Positions 7,975 to 16,122 of a DNA stretch of 64,000 nucleotides are shown here, piece after piece (the first letter of the stretch is position 1; the number at the start of each line of letters is the position of its first letter). The stretch is from the NCBI GenBank assembly GCA_001769855.1, contig MEPP01000031.1, positions 237,407 to 301,406 on the forward strand, in the 5' to 3' direction. The position numbers and the translations under genes were made by a program. The notes beneath the pieces are model-generated. The model was not told the origin of the DNA. It saw nothing but the letters and a program-made list of their open reading frames with translations, and ran no database searches. The stretch comes from Bdellovibrionales bacterium GWA2_49_15. Its GTDB lineage: Bacteria; Bdellovibrionota; Bacteriovoracia; Bacteriovoracales; Bacteriovoracaceae.

Positions 7975-8907
7975 CTATCTCTTAATGCTCTCGCGCGCCT
8001 TTGCCAAGGCCAGCTCATGGGACTTAAGTTCTTCCTGAAGTCGCTTGATGTCAGGGGCATATTTTTTTTGCCGTTCTTCCAAAGCAAGGCGCAACTTCTC
8101 CCGTTGGGCCGAGTATTCGCTATTTTTCTTCTCAAATTCCTCAGATTTTTTTTTCAAATCGACAATAACCTGCGGTAGCGATTTTTTTTCCTCTTCTACT
8201 GCCTTCAATTGCTCGGTTATTGTATTTAGCTCATCTTGCAAAGGTTGCTTTTGGGAGTCGGGAGCTTGCGCCATATCGAGAAGCTGTAACTTATCTTTCA
8301 GTGTTAACTGCCTTTTACATAGGGGAATTTTCTTTTCCTCCAAAGTTTTTCGGATGGACTCTTTATTGGTTGTTAAGCGCTGAACTTCGGCCTGGATTTC
8401 GTGCTGGCGCTTTTCCGCTTCGGAAATGGCCTTGTCAGCAAGAGCGATTTTACTGCTGACATTCTCAAGATCGTCGGTGATCTTTTTCAAGATGGCCTTG
8501 GCCTGGTTTAATTTCTCCTCTATACCATGAACCTTTGCCTCTTTTAGTTTCCTGGCCTTGGCCAAAAGTTCTTTGCCTGTTTGAGAGACGAGCTCCTCCT
8601 CACCTGGAATAGCTTTGAACATTCTCTCTTTGGTAAAGTACACGATCTGCGCCCCGAAACGAATGCGATCTCCTTCCTGAAGTTCAACTTTTTGATTTGC
8701 GGGAATTTGCACATCATTCACAAAGGTTCCCGTCGCTGAACCATTGTCCCGGATATATCCCTTTTCTCCCTCAACAATAAACTGGCCGTGAATGGGGGAC
8801 ACATCCTGATCATCGGGAAAGGAAACATCCGCCTCGGCCCGACCGAAGGAAAAAGTCGTCGCCAAATCGATTTGCTCGGCCCCGATGGTTTTGAATAGCA
8901 ATCTCAT
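7975..8907 (-). CDS. FHA-domain protein with long coiled coil
   Basis: Residues 1-95 form an FHA domain with TFSFGRAEADVSF, PVHG-like SPIHGQF and the RDNGSATGTFVND core, the surface that binds phosphothreonine peptides. From about residue 110 to the end the sequence is almost continuous heptad coiled coil rich in Lys and Glu (for example EEKLNQAKAILKKITDDLE). No signal peptide or membrane segment is seen, so it is cytoplasmic. It probably recruits Thr-phosphorylated partners to a filament-like scaffold. It is the first gene of a pair with the M48 lipoprotein; no kinase gene is in the window. Confidence 0.85.
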   Translation of the reverse strand: MRLLFKTIGAEQIDLATTFSFGRAEADVSFPDDQDVSPIHGQFIVEGEKGYIRDNGSATGTFVNDVQIPANQKVELQEGDRIRFGAQIVYFTKERMFKAIPGEEELVSQTGKELLAKARKLKEAKVHGIEEKLNQAKAILKKITDDLENVSSKIALADKAISEAEKRQHEIQAEVQRLTTNKESIRKTLEEKKIPLCKRQLTLKDKLQLLDMAQAPDSQKQPLQDELNTITEQLKAVEEEKKSLPQVIVDLKKKSEEFEKKNSEYSAQREKLRLALEERQKKYAPDIKRLQEELKSHELALAKARESIKR

Positions 8908-8978
8908 ATAACAACATTACCAGACGAGCACGATAGGGCACAAATTAAATACTTAGGCCCAAATACCGAATAGAGCGC

Positions 8979-10241
8979 GTGGAAAATAAAATTTGGACCC
9001 CTCTTTTATCCGACAATTTAGCTCGGGCAGATATCAGCTCGACTTATCTGCAAGAATTTCTTCTCAAAGCAACCTATATCCTGGGAGCTTTATCCGGAAA
9101 AGATTTCGCCAATCTTTTCAAGATTCCCTTCAACTTCATAGAAGACGAATTGGTTAAGCTAAAGCAAAACGAACTCCTGGCCATTACCGGAAACCTTGCC
9201 GGGGTTTCAGGCTATCATGCCATGCAATTTGAAATCACTTCGAAGGGCCGGGAGAGGGTTAAAGACATTGTTCAAATCAGGCCATATATAGGCCCGATGC
9301 CTGTGACGATTGACCAATATCTTGAGAGCGTGAATGAGCAGAGACTGAAAACGAGGCAAGTTAATTACAAAAATATTAAGGATATATTTTCCGATATGGT
9401 TCTTGGTCAGCATTACCTCAATACCCTCGGACCGGCGATCAATTCTGGTGGGCCAATTTTCATCCATGGTAAACCAGGCAATGGTAAAACCATGATTTCT
9501 GAAAAACTCATCAAGGTTTTCAACGACGAGATTTATGTCCCATATTGCATCTTGGTTGACGGCCAGGTTATTCGATTCTTCGACGAGAAAGTGCACAAGA
9601 TGGTACCAGCTAACGCAGATAAAATTGATCAACGCTGGATTAGAATTAAAAGACCGTTTATCGTTGTGGGTGGTGAGCTGACACTCTCTCTACTTGATTT
9701 AATCTACAAGGATGAATTCAAGTATTACGAAGCGCCCTTTCAGCTCAAGGCCAACGGTGGGGTCCTGCTTATCGATGACTTTGGCAGACAGATGGTTTCA
9801 CCAAGAGATCTTCTCAATCGCTGGATTTATCCACTTGAAAAAGGCGTCGATTATCTTACCCTGGCAACCGGGAAAAAAATTGAAGTCCCATTCACCCAAT
9901 TATTGATTTTCTCCACGAACCTGAACCCCACCGATCTTGGGGATGACGCTTTCTGGAGAAGGATAAAGTATAAAATTGAAATTTTAGGACCGACCCAGGA
10001 GGAGTTCAAAACAATCTTCACCAATCAGTGCACCAAACTTTCCATTGAGTTTGACGAGGAAGCTTTCAATTATCTTATTGATAAATATTACAAAACAGCA
10101 AAGAGAGATTTCAGGGGATGCCACCCGAGAGACATCTTGAATCACATTAATGATTTTATTCACTTCTACAAGCAACAATCCAAAATCACTAAAAGTGCCA
10201 TCGACTTTGCCTGTCGATCATACTTTGTTAATAAGAACTGA
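8979..10241 (+). CDS. AAA+ ATPase with N-terminal winged-helix-like region
   Basis: Residues 20-100 look like a winged helix (ATYILGALSGKDFANLF, then a wing AMQFEITSKGRERV). The AAA+ core follows: Walker A GKPGNGKT at 164-171, Walker B LLIDDF at 263-268, sensor-1 FSTN at 311-314 and a probable arginine finger in AFWRRIKYKIEI at 325-334. A lid region ends the protein. No protease or DNA-repair domain is attached, and I recognise no named family, although ATPases of this general build occur near pilus and secretion genes. The GTG start has no good Shine-Dalgarno. The gene stands alone between the divergent FHA gene and the convergent phosphoesterase. Confidence 0.8.
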   Translation: MENKIWTPLLSDNLARADISSTYLQEFLLKATYILGALSGKDFANLFKIPFNFIEDELVKLKQNELLAITGNLAGVSGYHAMQFEITSKGRERVKDIVQIRPYIGPMPVTIDQYLESVNEQRLKTRQVNYKNIKDIFSDMVLGQHYLNTLGPAINSGGPIFIHGKPGNGKTMISEKLIKVFNDEIYVPYCILVDGQVIRFFDEKVHKMVPANADKIDQRWIRIKRPFIVVGGELTLSLLDLIYKDEFKYYEAPFQLKANGGVLLIDDFGRQMVSPRDLLNRWIYPLEKGVDYLTLATGKKIEVPFTQLLIFSTNLNPTDLGDDAFWRRIKYKIEILGPTQEEFKTIFTNQCTKLSIEFDEEAFNYLIDKYYKTAKRDFRGCHPRDILNHINDFIHFYKQQSKITKSAIDFACRSYFVNKN

Positions 10242-10244
10242 GGT

Positions 10245-11405
10245 TTAGCTTTTTTCAAAACGAAACTGGGTAATTTCAGACTGAGTCCCAAGCCGGACCG
10301 GCGGCCCCCAGAATCCAGTTCCCTGGTTAACGTAGACCCACATTCCCTGGTGATTGTTCAATCCCTTCACGTAGGGATAGATCAGCTTCACCACCCAGGT
10401 CCATGGATGAAACTGCCCGGCATGGGTGTGGCCGGAAAGCTGCAGATGAAAGCCCGCCTTTTGGGCCTCATCGCATTTCAGCGGCTGATGCGCCAACAAG
10501 ATCGAAAGGTCGGCCTTCCCTCGCGGGTGAAGCATGGCGCGCTCAGGATCGGCCTTAATGGGAGAGGTTCTTTGATCGGGCACGCCGCCAATTAAAACGG
10601 TGGCGTTTCCGACCTGGAGAAAATCATTCTCATTTTCCAGCACCTTGATGTTTAATTTTTTTAGAAAAGTCATCCACTCATCATGCCCGGAATAATACTC
10701 ATGATTGCCGGCGACAAAATATGTGCCGTAGACCGATTGAAGCTGCGATAAAATCTCAATGGTGCCACCAAGCTGCGCAACCTTGCCATCCACGAGGTCT
10801 CCGGTAATGGCCACAAGCGAAGGTCTTAGCTCATTGATTCTGGTGACGACACCCTGAAGAAACTCACGCCCGAGCAAAGGGCCGATGTGTACATCAGAGA
10901 TTTGAACAATTTTAAAATCTTTAAGCTCATCGGGCATAACCTTGAGGGGAATCTGCACATCAAAAATTTCTGGCCGGCGCATGTTGACGATGCCTCCCGC
11001 GACAGTGCTCACTCCACTCAAAGAAAGTACTCCCATATTAAACATTTGAGTCAGAAACTGTCGCCGCTTGGGATCGAGGGCCGCGTCGGTTTTCTTTCTT
11101 CCAAGCCGAAGAATTTTTTCCAAAATCACGGCGACAAAAAGATAAACGATAGTGAAGGATAATAGGCCTAGGAGCAAAAAGTAAAACACCATAATTCCAT
11201 GACGACCGGGAATATTGGAGATACTGGGAAAAAGTCGATAAAACCAGGGAGGCAAGATTAGGAACGAAAAGAAGAGAAGTAGGCAAATCCGCGCGATTTT
11301 TTTCGTGCGCTTATCTTGAATAGGCTTAACGAAACGATGATAGAGCGCCGCGAACACCACGGAACAGAGGAGGACAAAGCCGCTGATATAAAGGATGAGT
11401 CTCAT
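10245..11405 (-). CDS. Membrane-anchored metallophosphoesterase (YkuE-like)
   Basis: The N-terminus carries three or four hydrophobic segments (about residues 1-20, 38-60, 70-100). The calcineurin-like catalytic domain then shows every metal motif: DVHIGP, GDLVDG, GNHEYY, and GHTHAGQ near the C-terminus. Proteins of this type hydrolyse phosphoesters at the membrane surface; related YkuE has a Tat signal, which is absent here. The start codon follows the flavin reductase stop by three bases, so both are likely co-transcribed. Confidence 0.9.
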   Translation of the reverse strand: MRLILYISGFVLLCSVVFAALYHRFVKPIQDKRTKKIARICLLLFFSFLILPPWFYRLFPSISNIPGRHGIMVFYFLLLGLLSFTIVYLFVAVILEKILRLGRKKTDAALDPKRRQFLTQMFNMGVLSLSGVSTVAGGIVNMRRPEIFDVQIPLKVMPDELKDFKIVQISDVHIGPLLGREFLQGVVTRINELRPSLVAITGDLVDGKVAQLGGTIEILSQLQSVYGTYFVAGNHEYYSGHDEWMTFLKKLNIKVLENENDFLQVGNATVLIGGVPDQRTSPIKADPERAMLHPRGKADLSILLAHQPLKCDEAQKAGFHLQLSGHTHAGQFHPWTWVVKLIYPYVKGLNNHQGMWVYVNQGTGFWGPPVRLGTQSEITQFRFEKS

Positions 11406-11408
11406 TCG

Positions 11409-11936
11409 CTAAACCCTAATGACTTTTCCGGCGACCATAAACTTGTCACCACCAAGATGATGCAGTGTCTGCGGGCGTTTTTTTACCGGATCAATCCAGA
11501 CCTTGACCACCTCAAGAATAAAGAGATCGTACTCGGCCACCATCTTCATGTCGACAACTTTACACTCGACATTGGCGTAGCACTCACCAATCAGCGGGGC
11601 CTTGACCTTGGATGCGGGGAGGGCGGTAAAACCGAAGGTCTTGAATTTGTCGACATCCTTACCGGAGCTTTTGCCACAGCTAATGGCCTTCGCGGCCAGC
11701 TTGAGCGTGGGGATATTAAGCACACATTCTTTTGTGCTTTTGAGAATTTTAAAGGAGTAATTGTCAGAGCTGAGGACAATACCCAGCTTGGGCGGGTCGG
11801 AGTCAATGACCGTATGCCAGGACATCGCCATGATATTTGCCTTGCCTTTCTGTGAGGTGGTCACAAGAACTACCGGACCGGATTGTAAAAGTCTGTGAAC
11901 CTGATTGAGTGGATATTCTTTTTTAGCTTTTGTCAT
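11409..11936 (-). CDS. Flavin reductase family protein (FMN-binding split barrel)
   Basis: The 175 residues match the flavin reductase-like domain: PVVLVTTSQKGKANIMAMSWHT (FMN-phosphate binding strand), PPKLGIVLSS, and ECVLNIPT. Members bind FMN and reduce flavins or substrates with NAD(P)H; the partner enzyme is unknown. A clear GGAG lies eight bases before the ATG. It is first in a two-gene operon with the phosphoesterase. Confidence 0.88.
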   Translation of the reverse strand: MTKAKKEYPLNQVHRLLQSGPVVLVTTSQKGKANIMAMSWHTVIDSDPPKLGIVLSSDNYSFKILKSTKECVLNIPTLKLAAKAISCGKSSGKDVDKFKTFGFTALPASKVKAPLIGECYANVECKVVDMKMVAEYDLFILEVVKVWIDPVKKRPQTLHHLGGDKFMVAGKVIRV

Positions 11937-11994
11937 TATTTCTCCTCTACAAATAATTACTCGACACGTGTAGGTTTAATTATTGGAGTTTTTT

Positions 11995-12504
11995 ATGAAA
12001 CGTTATCTAAACTTATTCGGAGCTGCAATTATGCCTCTCACTTTATCATCTCCCGCCTTTCATCACAATGAGGAAATCCCGCAAAAGTATACCTGCGAGG
12101 GAACGGAGGTCTCTCCTCCCCTTGATGTGAGCAATCCGCCGGAGGGAACAAAAAGTTTTGCCCTGATTGTCGATGACCCCGATGCACCCGATCCAAAAGC
12201 GCCCAAGATGACCTGGATTCATTGGGTGTTTTATAATCTGCCTGTGAACGTTTCCACTATCCCCGAAAAAAGTGCGGCAGCCCCTGCGGGTTCGTTGCCC
12301 GGCCTCAATAGCTGGAAGAAAATTGGGTACGGCGGGCCCTGCCCCCCAATCGGTCAGCACCGATATTTTCACAAGCTCTATGCGCTGGACATCCTCTTAC
12401 CCGATTTAAAAAATCCCGGCAAAGAAAAATTACTGGATGCCATGAAAGGCCATATTCTGGAAGAGGCCACGCTCATCGGTCTCTATCAGAAGCGAAAGCA
12501 CTAA
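11995..12504 (+). CDS. YbhB/YbcL family (PEBP, Raf-kinase-inhibitor-like) protein
   Basis: The PEBP fold signature is plain: PQKYTCEGTEVSPPLDVSNPP, the ligand-pocket DDPDAPDP, and WIHWVFYNLP, with GYGGPCPPIGQHRYFHKLYALD later. The family binds anionic phospholipid-like ligands; the cellular role in bacteria is mostly unknown. ATG at 11995 is preferred because TTGGAG precedes it by six bases. The first 22 residues could be a weak signal peptide, although the family also has cytosolic members. Confidence 0.92.
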   Translation: MKRYLNLFGAAIMPLTLSSPAFHHNEEIPQKYTCEGTEVSPPLDVSNPPEGTKSFALIVDDPDAPDPKAPKMTWIHWVFYNLPVNVSTIPEKSAAAPAGSLPGLNSWKKIGYGGPCPPIGQHRYFHKLYALDILLPDLKNPGKEKLLDAMKGHILEEATLIGLYQKRKH

Positions 12505-12544
12505 TGCCAAGCTGGCGAGCATTCACTCCCTGAAGAGACAAGAT

Positions 12545-12634
12545 TTAGGGAAACTCATTTTTGGCAACCTGCTCTCCGCTCACCAAGGCGAAGGCATTAT
12601 TGACCAGTAATAGACCTAGGATAAGCATCCTCAT
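12545..12634 (-). pseudogene. Remnant of an exported trypsin-like serine protease (N-terminus only)
   Basis: A 29-codon frame begins with ATG, encodes a good signal peptide (MRMLILGLLLVNNAFA), and continues LVSGEQVAKNEFP before TAA. The IVGGxxVxxNEFP pattern is how mature secreted S1 (trypsin) proteases start, and the stop falls where PW(M/Q)V would follow. No further protease sequence is found downstream. I read it as the surviving 5' end of a deleted protease gene; a tiny exported peptide is the alternative. Confidence 0.5.
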
Positions 12635-12692
12635 ATTCAATCTCTGTGCAAGCTGAAGACCAAACTCAACTACTTAAAATAACTAGACTATT

Positions 12693-12711
12693 TCTAAACG
12701 ATTTGTTTAGA
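12693..12711. promoter_or_regulatory. Inverted repeat upstream of arsD, candidate operator
   Basis: TCTAAAC and GTTTAGA are exact inverted arms around five bases, directly before a TTGACA hexamer (12715-12720) and 70 bases before arsD. Position and symmetry suit a repressor site, for instance for ArsR or ArsD itself. The spacing to the nearest good -10 (TATGAT, 12745-12750) is 24 bases, so the promoter itself is uncertain. Confidence 0.45.
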
Positions 12712-12781
12712 TTTTTGACAGTGTTATAGAACCCCGCAATCTTTTATGATATGAACCAAGCTCACCTATAGGAGTTATTTT

Positions 12782-13150
12782 ATGGCGACAATTCAAATAT
12801 ACGAAGGGGCCTTATGTTGCAGTACTGGTATCTGTGGTGTTGATCCCGATCAGCAGCTGATCAGTTTTGCCGCGGATGTTGAATGGATCAAGAAGAACGG
12901 CGGCAAAGTTGAGCGTTATAATTTGGCCCAGCAACCTCTGGCGTTTGCCGAGAACGCTATCGTTAAAAAATTTCTAGAAAACTTCGGCCAGGAAGGTTTA
13001 CCTGTCACGATTGTTAAAGGTGAAGTGGTGCTAACCTCCCAGTATCCAGAGCGAAGCGAACTCGCTCATTGGGCCGGCATCACCGCAGGCTTCACCAACA
13101 TCAAGCCGGCCGGCGGTGGTGGATGCTGTTCCGGCGGCAGTTGCTCGTGA
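12782..13150 (+). CDS. arsD: ArsD arsenite metallochaperone
   Basis: ArsD carries As(III) to the ArsA ATPase and can repress the ars operon weakly. The 122 residues begin with the family signature IYEGALCCSTGICG, giving the As(III)-binding cysteines at 12, 13 and 18, and PVTIVKGEVV follows later. A Cys-rich tail (CCSGGSC) could be an additional metal site. GGAG lies eight bases before the ATG. Its TGA stop shares one base with the ATG of arsA, so the two are translated together. Confidence 0.96.
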   Translation: MATIQIYEGALCCSTGICGVDPDQQLISFAADVEWIKKNGGKVERYNLAQQPLAFAENAIVKKFLENFGQEGLPVTIVKGEVVLTSQYPERSELAHWAGITAGFTNIKPAGGGGCCSGGSCS

Positions 13151-14928
13151 TGAAGCCACTTCAATTCTTAAAGAACCCTCCTCTCTTTTTATTTTTTACC
13201 GGCAAGGGTGGCGTGGGCAAGACGTCCCTGGCCTGTGCCACGGCGATTCATCTCACGGAGCAAGGCCAAAGAGTCTTAATCGTCAGCACTGATCCCGCCT
13301 CCAACGTAGGCCAAGTGTTTGGCACCGACATCGGCAACTCACTAAAAACCATCACCGCTGTCCCGGGCCTTTCCGCTCTAGAAATCGATCCCCAGGCCAC
13401 CGCCCAGGCCTATCGCGACCGGATTGTCGGACCGGTGCGCGGCGTGCTGCCTGAAAGTGTGGTTAAAAGTATTGAAGAACAATTGTCCGGTGCCTGCACC
13501 ACTGAAATAGCGGCCTTCGATGAGTTCACAACTCTTTTAACTGATGCCACATTATTAGAAAAATTCGATCACATCGTTTTTGATACCGCTCCCACCGGCC
13601 ACACCATTCGCATGTTGCAATTGCCGGCGGCGTGGTCTAATTTTTTGACCGAAGGAAAAGGCGATGCCTCCTGTTTGGGCCCCCTATCCGGCCTGGAAAA
13701 ACAGCGGTCGACTTACCAAAATGCCGTGTCCGTTTTGTCAGACCCAAAGCGTACACGCATGATTCTTGTCGCCCGGGCCCAACGCTCCAGTCTTCTCGAG
13801 GCCGCTCGCACCCACGAAGAGTTGGCCAACCTCGGCCTCTCGGAGCAACATCTGGTCATTAATGGAATTTTGCCTGAGAGCGAAATTGCGGGGGACGCGC
13901 TTGCAACGGCCATTTGGAAAAGGGAGCAGTCTGAGCTGCTCAGTTTACCTTCGGCCATCCAAAAAATTCCCGCCGATCTGGTTCCCCTTTGTCCCTTTAA
14001 TTTGGTGGGAGTGCCTTCTCTGCGCCAGCTCCTGAGCAGCGAAGCACCCAAGCACGCTGCGACGAAAACCATGCCCAAACTTCCCCCCGCCCCCGACCTC
14101 GCCAGCTTGGTCGATCGAATTGTTGATGAGGGCCACGGTCACGGTCTCCTCATGTTAATGGGCAAAGGCGGAGTGGGTAAAACCACCATGGCCTCTGCCA
14201 TCGCCCTGGCCTTGGCCGGCCGTGGATTTCCCGTTCATCTCACCACCTCGGACCCCGCCGCCCACCTCCAGGAAACGCTCGGGGGAGCGCTGGAAAATCT
14301 GATTGTGAGTCGAATTGATCCCCATGCTGAAACTGAAAAATATCGTCAAGCGATTATGGCCTCCAAGGGGCAAAAGCTTGACGAGAATGGGCGCAAACTT
14401 TTGGAAGAAGACCTTCGTTCCCCCTGCACGGAGGAGATCGCCGTCTTCCATGCCTTCTCTCGCATTATTCGAGAGGCCAGAAATAAGTTTGTCGTCATGG
14501 ATACCGCCCCCACGGGTCATACCTTATTGTTGCTTGATGCCACCGGTGCCTATCATCGCGATATCGCCCGTCAGCTTGGGTCGACCGGGATGCCGTTTAC
14601 CACACCGATGATGCAGCTCCAGGACCCCCAGCAAACCAAGGTCTTGATCGTCACTCTGGCGGAGACCACGCCGGTGCTTGAGGCCGCCAATCTTCAGGCC
14701 GAATTGCGCCGTGCCGGGATCGAACCTTGGGCATGGATTATTAACAATAGTTTGGCCCTGGCCCACCCCACCGCACCTCTTTTGCAGGAGCGGGCCCTCA
14801 ATGAACTTCCGCAGATCAATGCCGTTGTTACCGGGCATGCCTCTCGCTACGCAATAGTTCCTTTTCAAGCCGAAGCACCAATAGGAGTGGCACGACTGCA
14901 GACCTTGGGTGTAAACTTGAACCATTAA
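13150..14928 (+). CDS. arsA: ArsA arsenite-translocating ATPase, two-domain form
   Basis: ArsA powers As(III)/Sb(III) export through an ArsB or Acr3 permease. Both halves are complete: P-loops GKGGVGKTS at 18-26 and GKGGVGKTT at 338-346, and the signal-transduction motif DTAPTGHT occurs in each half. The three metal cysteines are kept in their contexts (GACTTEIAAF, ASCLGP, SPCTEEIAVF). The length of 592 is normal. The start at 13150 overlaps the arsD stop; a longer frame from 13069 runs through arsD and is rejected. No arsenite permease, arsC or arsR lies nearby, so the pump partner must be encoded elsewhere. Confidence 0.96.
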   Translation: MKPLQFLKNPPLFLFFTGKGGVGKTSLACATAIHLTEQGQRVLIVSTDPASNVGQVFGTDIGNSLKTITAVPGLSALEIDPQATAQAYRDRIVGPVRGVLPESVVKSIEEQLSGACTTEIAAFDEFTTLLTDATLLEKFDHIVFDTAPTGHTIRMLQLPAAWSNFLTEGKGDASCLGPLSGLEKQRSTYQNAVSVLSDPKRTRMILVARAQRSSLLEAARTHEELANLGLSEQHLVINGILPESEIAGDALATAIWKREQSELLSLPSAIQKIPADLVPLCPFNLVGVPSLRQLLSSEAPKHAATKTMPKLPPAPDLASLVDRIVDEGHGHGLLMLMGKGGVGKTTMASAIALALAGRGFPVHLTTSDPAAHLQETLGGALENLIVSRIDPHAETEKYRQAIMASKGQKLDENGRKLLEEDLRSPCTEEIAVFHAFSRIIREARNKFVVMDTAPTGHTLLLLDATGAYHRDIARQLGSTGMPFTTPMMQLQDPQQTKVLIVTLAETTPVLEAANLQAELRRAGIEPWAWIINNSLALAHPTAPLLQERALNELPQINAVVTGHASRYAIVPFQAEAPIGVARLQTLGVNLNH

Positions 14929-14942
14929 AAAAAGGAAATATT

Positions 14943-15152
14943 ATGGAAACAAAAGACAGCAATGGCACGACTCTGGCCGATGGTGATTCAGTTACCGTGA
15001 TTAAAGACTTAAAAGTCAAAGGCTCTTCGATTGTTCTCAAGCGAGGTACTTTGATAAAAAAAATCCGTCTCACTGATGACGAGGAAGAGGTTGATTGCCG
15101 CGTTGAGGGCAGCAGTATCGTGCTCAAAACATGTTTTTTGAAGAAAGCTTGA
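14943..15152 (+). CDS. PhnA/YjdM C-terminal domain protein, lacks zinc ribbon
   Basis: The 69 residues match the C-terminal SH3-like domain of YjdM (formerly PhnA): DSNGTTLADGDSVTVIKDLKVKGSS, IVLKRGT, then a second IVLKTCFLKK. The N-terminal zinc ribbon of full YjdM is absent, as in many bacterial homologues. Function is unknown; the old link to phosphonate use is weak. AAAGGAA before the ATG is a fair Shine-Dalgarno. Fourteen bases after arsA, it may be read through from the ars promoter. Confidence 0.85.
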   Translation: METKDSNGTTLADGDSVTVIKDLKVKGSSIVLKRGTLIKKIRLTDDEEEVDCRVEGSSIVLKTCFLKKA

Positions 15153-15159
15153 GGTCGAC

Positions 15160-16122
15160 ATGTATCGAGAACTATGGGCCGCCCTTCTGTTGATTATTTT
15201 TCCGACGCTGGCTTTTGCAGAAGACGGTAGATTGGCCACCATGCAATATCTGGAACACCCTCTCACCGCGACCTATGATATGCTCAATGTTATTGCAGGC
15301 GATACCACGGCTCCGCTCACGGATGCCAACGGCCATGATTGGAAGATGAGTGTGAAGCCGACCTACTTTAAGGTGGATAAGCTTTTCTATACTGACCAGG
15401 GATCAGGCGGTGGGGCCGATTATAAAGGTGACAATCTTGAGGGTTATGCTCTCAGTATGGCCTATGCCAAATCGATTACGGACCGATGGCAATTCTACAC
15501 CATGATCAATGCGCTTAAAAATAAAGGCCGTGCCAACGGCCGAGTTCCCGGGCAAGATTCCAATGGAAACATTTCTGTCCTTACGGCCGATAACATTATT
15601 CTTGAAGGTACCAACTCGGTTGCCAACATGTCTTTTGGTTTTGGCTTTGACACCATAGAAACCCCTGTCAAATGGACGATTCCCATATTCTTTGGGGTCT
15701 TTGTTCAACGCTACAAGACTGATTTAACCGCAACTTCTCTCACTTCCTTTTTTCCATCAGCAACAGTAAAAGGCGAAGGCTTCCAGTACGGCGTAAGTAT
15801 GGGTGTGCAGTTCAAACGAAAACTTTTTGAGAATTTTTTTATCGCACCCTATTTTTTTGCAGGCATACCCTTTGCCGGCCCGAAGCTTGAGGCCACCATT
15901 ACCGATACCAAAGGCAATTTCGATTTTGTTGTCGGGCATAAGGAAACCGCCAAGCTAAGCGCCATCCCCTTCGCTACGCCTGGACTAAGTCTCGGCTACA
16001 CACCCTGGGGACTCAGCTTCAATGCACTGGGACCGGCCTACTCAATTTACTCCGCAGAATTATTCAATGGTTTAAAAATGTCGACTTACTCGCTAACCAT
16101 GACTTTTGGGAATTCTCAGTGA
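15160..16122 (+). CDS. Predicted outer-membrane beta-barrel protein, unknown role
   Basis: A signal peptide (MYRELWAALLLIIFPTLAFA) precedes about 300 residues rich in alternating beta strands separated by Gly/Asp-rich loops (GVFVQRYKTDL, FQYGVSMGVQFKRKLF, FFIAPYFFAGIPFA). The C-terminal strand TYSLTMTFGNSQ resembles a barrel-insertion strand, although the final residue is Gln. No named family is recognised. It starts eight bases after the PhnA-like gene, so it may belong to the same transcript. Its end overlaps the convergent gene by seven bases. Confidence 0.65.
   Translation: MYRELWAALLLIIFPTLAFAEDGRLATMQYLEHPLTATYDMLNVIAGDTTAPLTDANGHDWKMSVKPTYFKVDKLFYTDQGSGGGADYKGDNLEGYALSMAYAKSITDRWQFYTMINALKNKGRANGRVPGQDSNGNISVLTADNIILEGTNSVANMSFGFGFDTIETPVKWTIPIFFGVFVQRYKTDLTATSLTSFFPSATVKGEGFQYGVSMGVQFKRKLFENFFIAPYFFAGIPFAGPKLEATITDTKGNFDFVVGHKETAKLSAIPFATPGLSLGYTPWGLSFNALGPAYSIYSAELFNGLKMSTYSLTMTFGNSQ

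Noticed and set aside
12715-12750. TTGACA and TATGAT as the ars promoter
   Set aside because: The 24-base spacing is too long for a normal sigma-70 promoter, so only the dyad was annotated.
13069-13150. Longer N-terminus for ArsA
   Set aside because: The extra 27 residues are arsD read in another frame; the ATG at 13150 coupled to the arsD stop gives the standard ArsA start.
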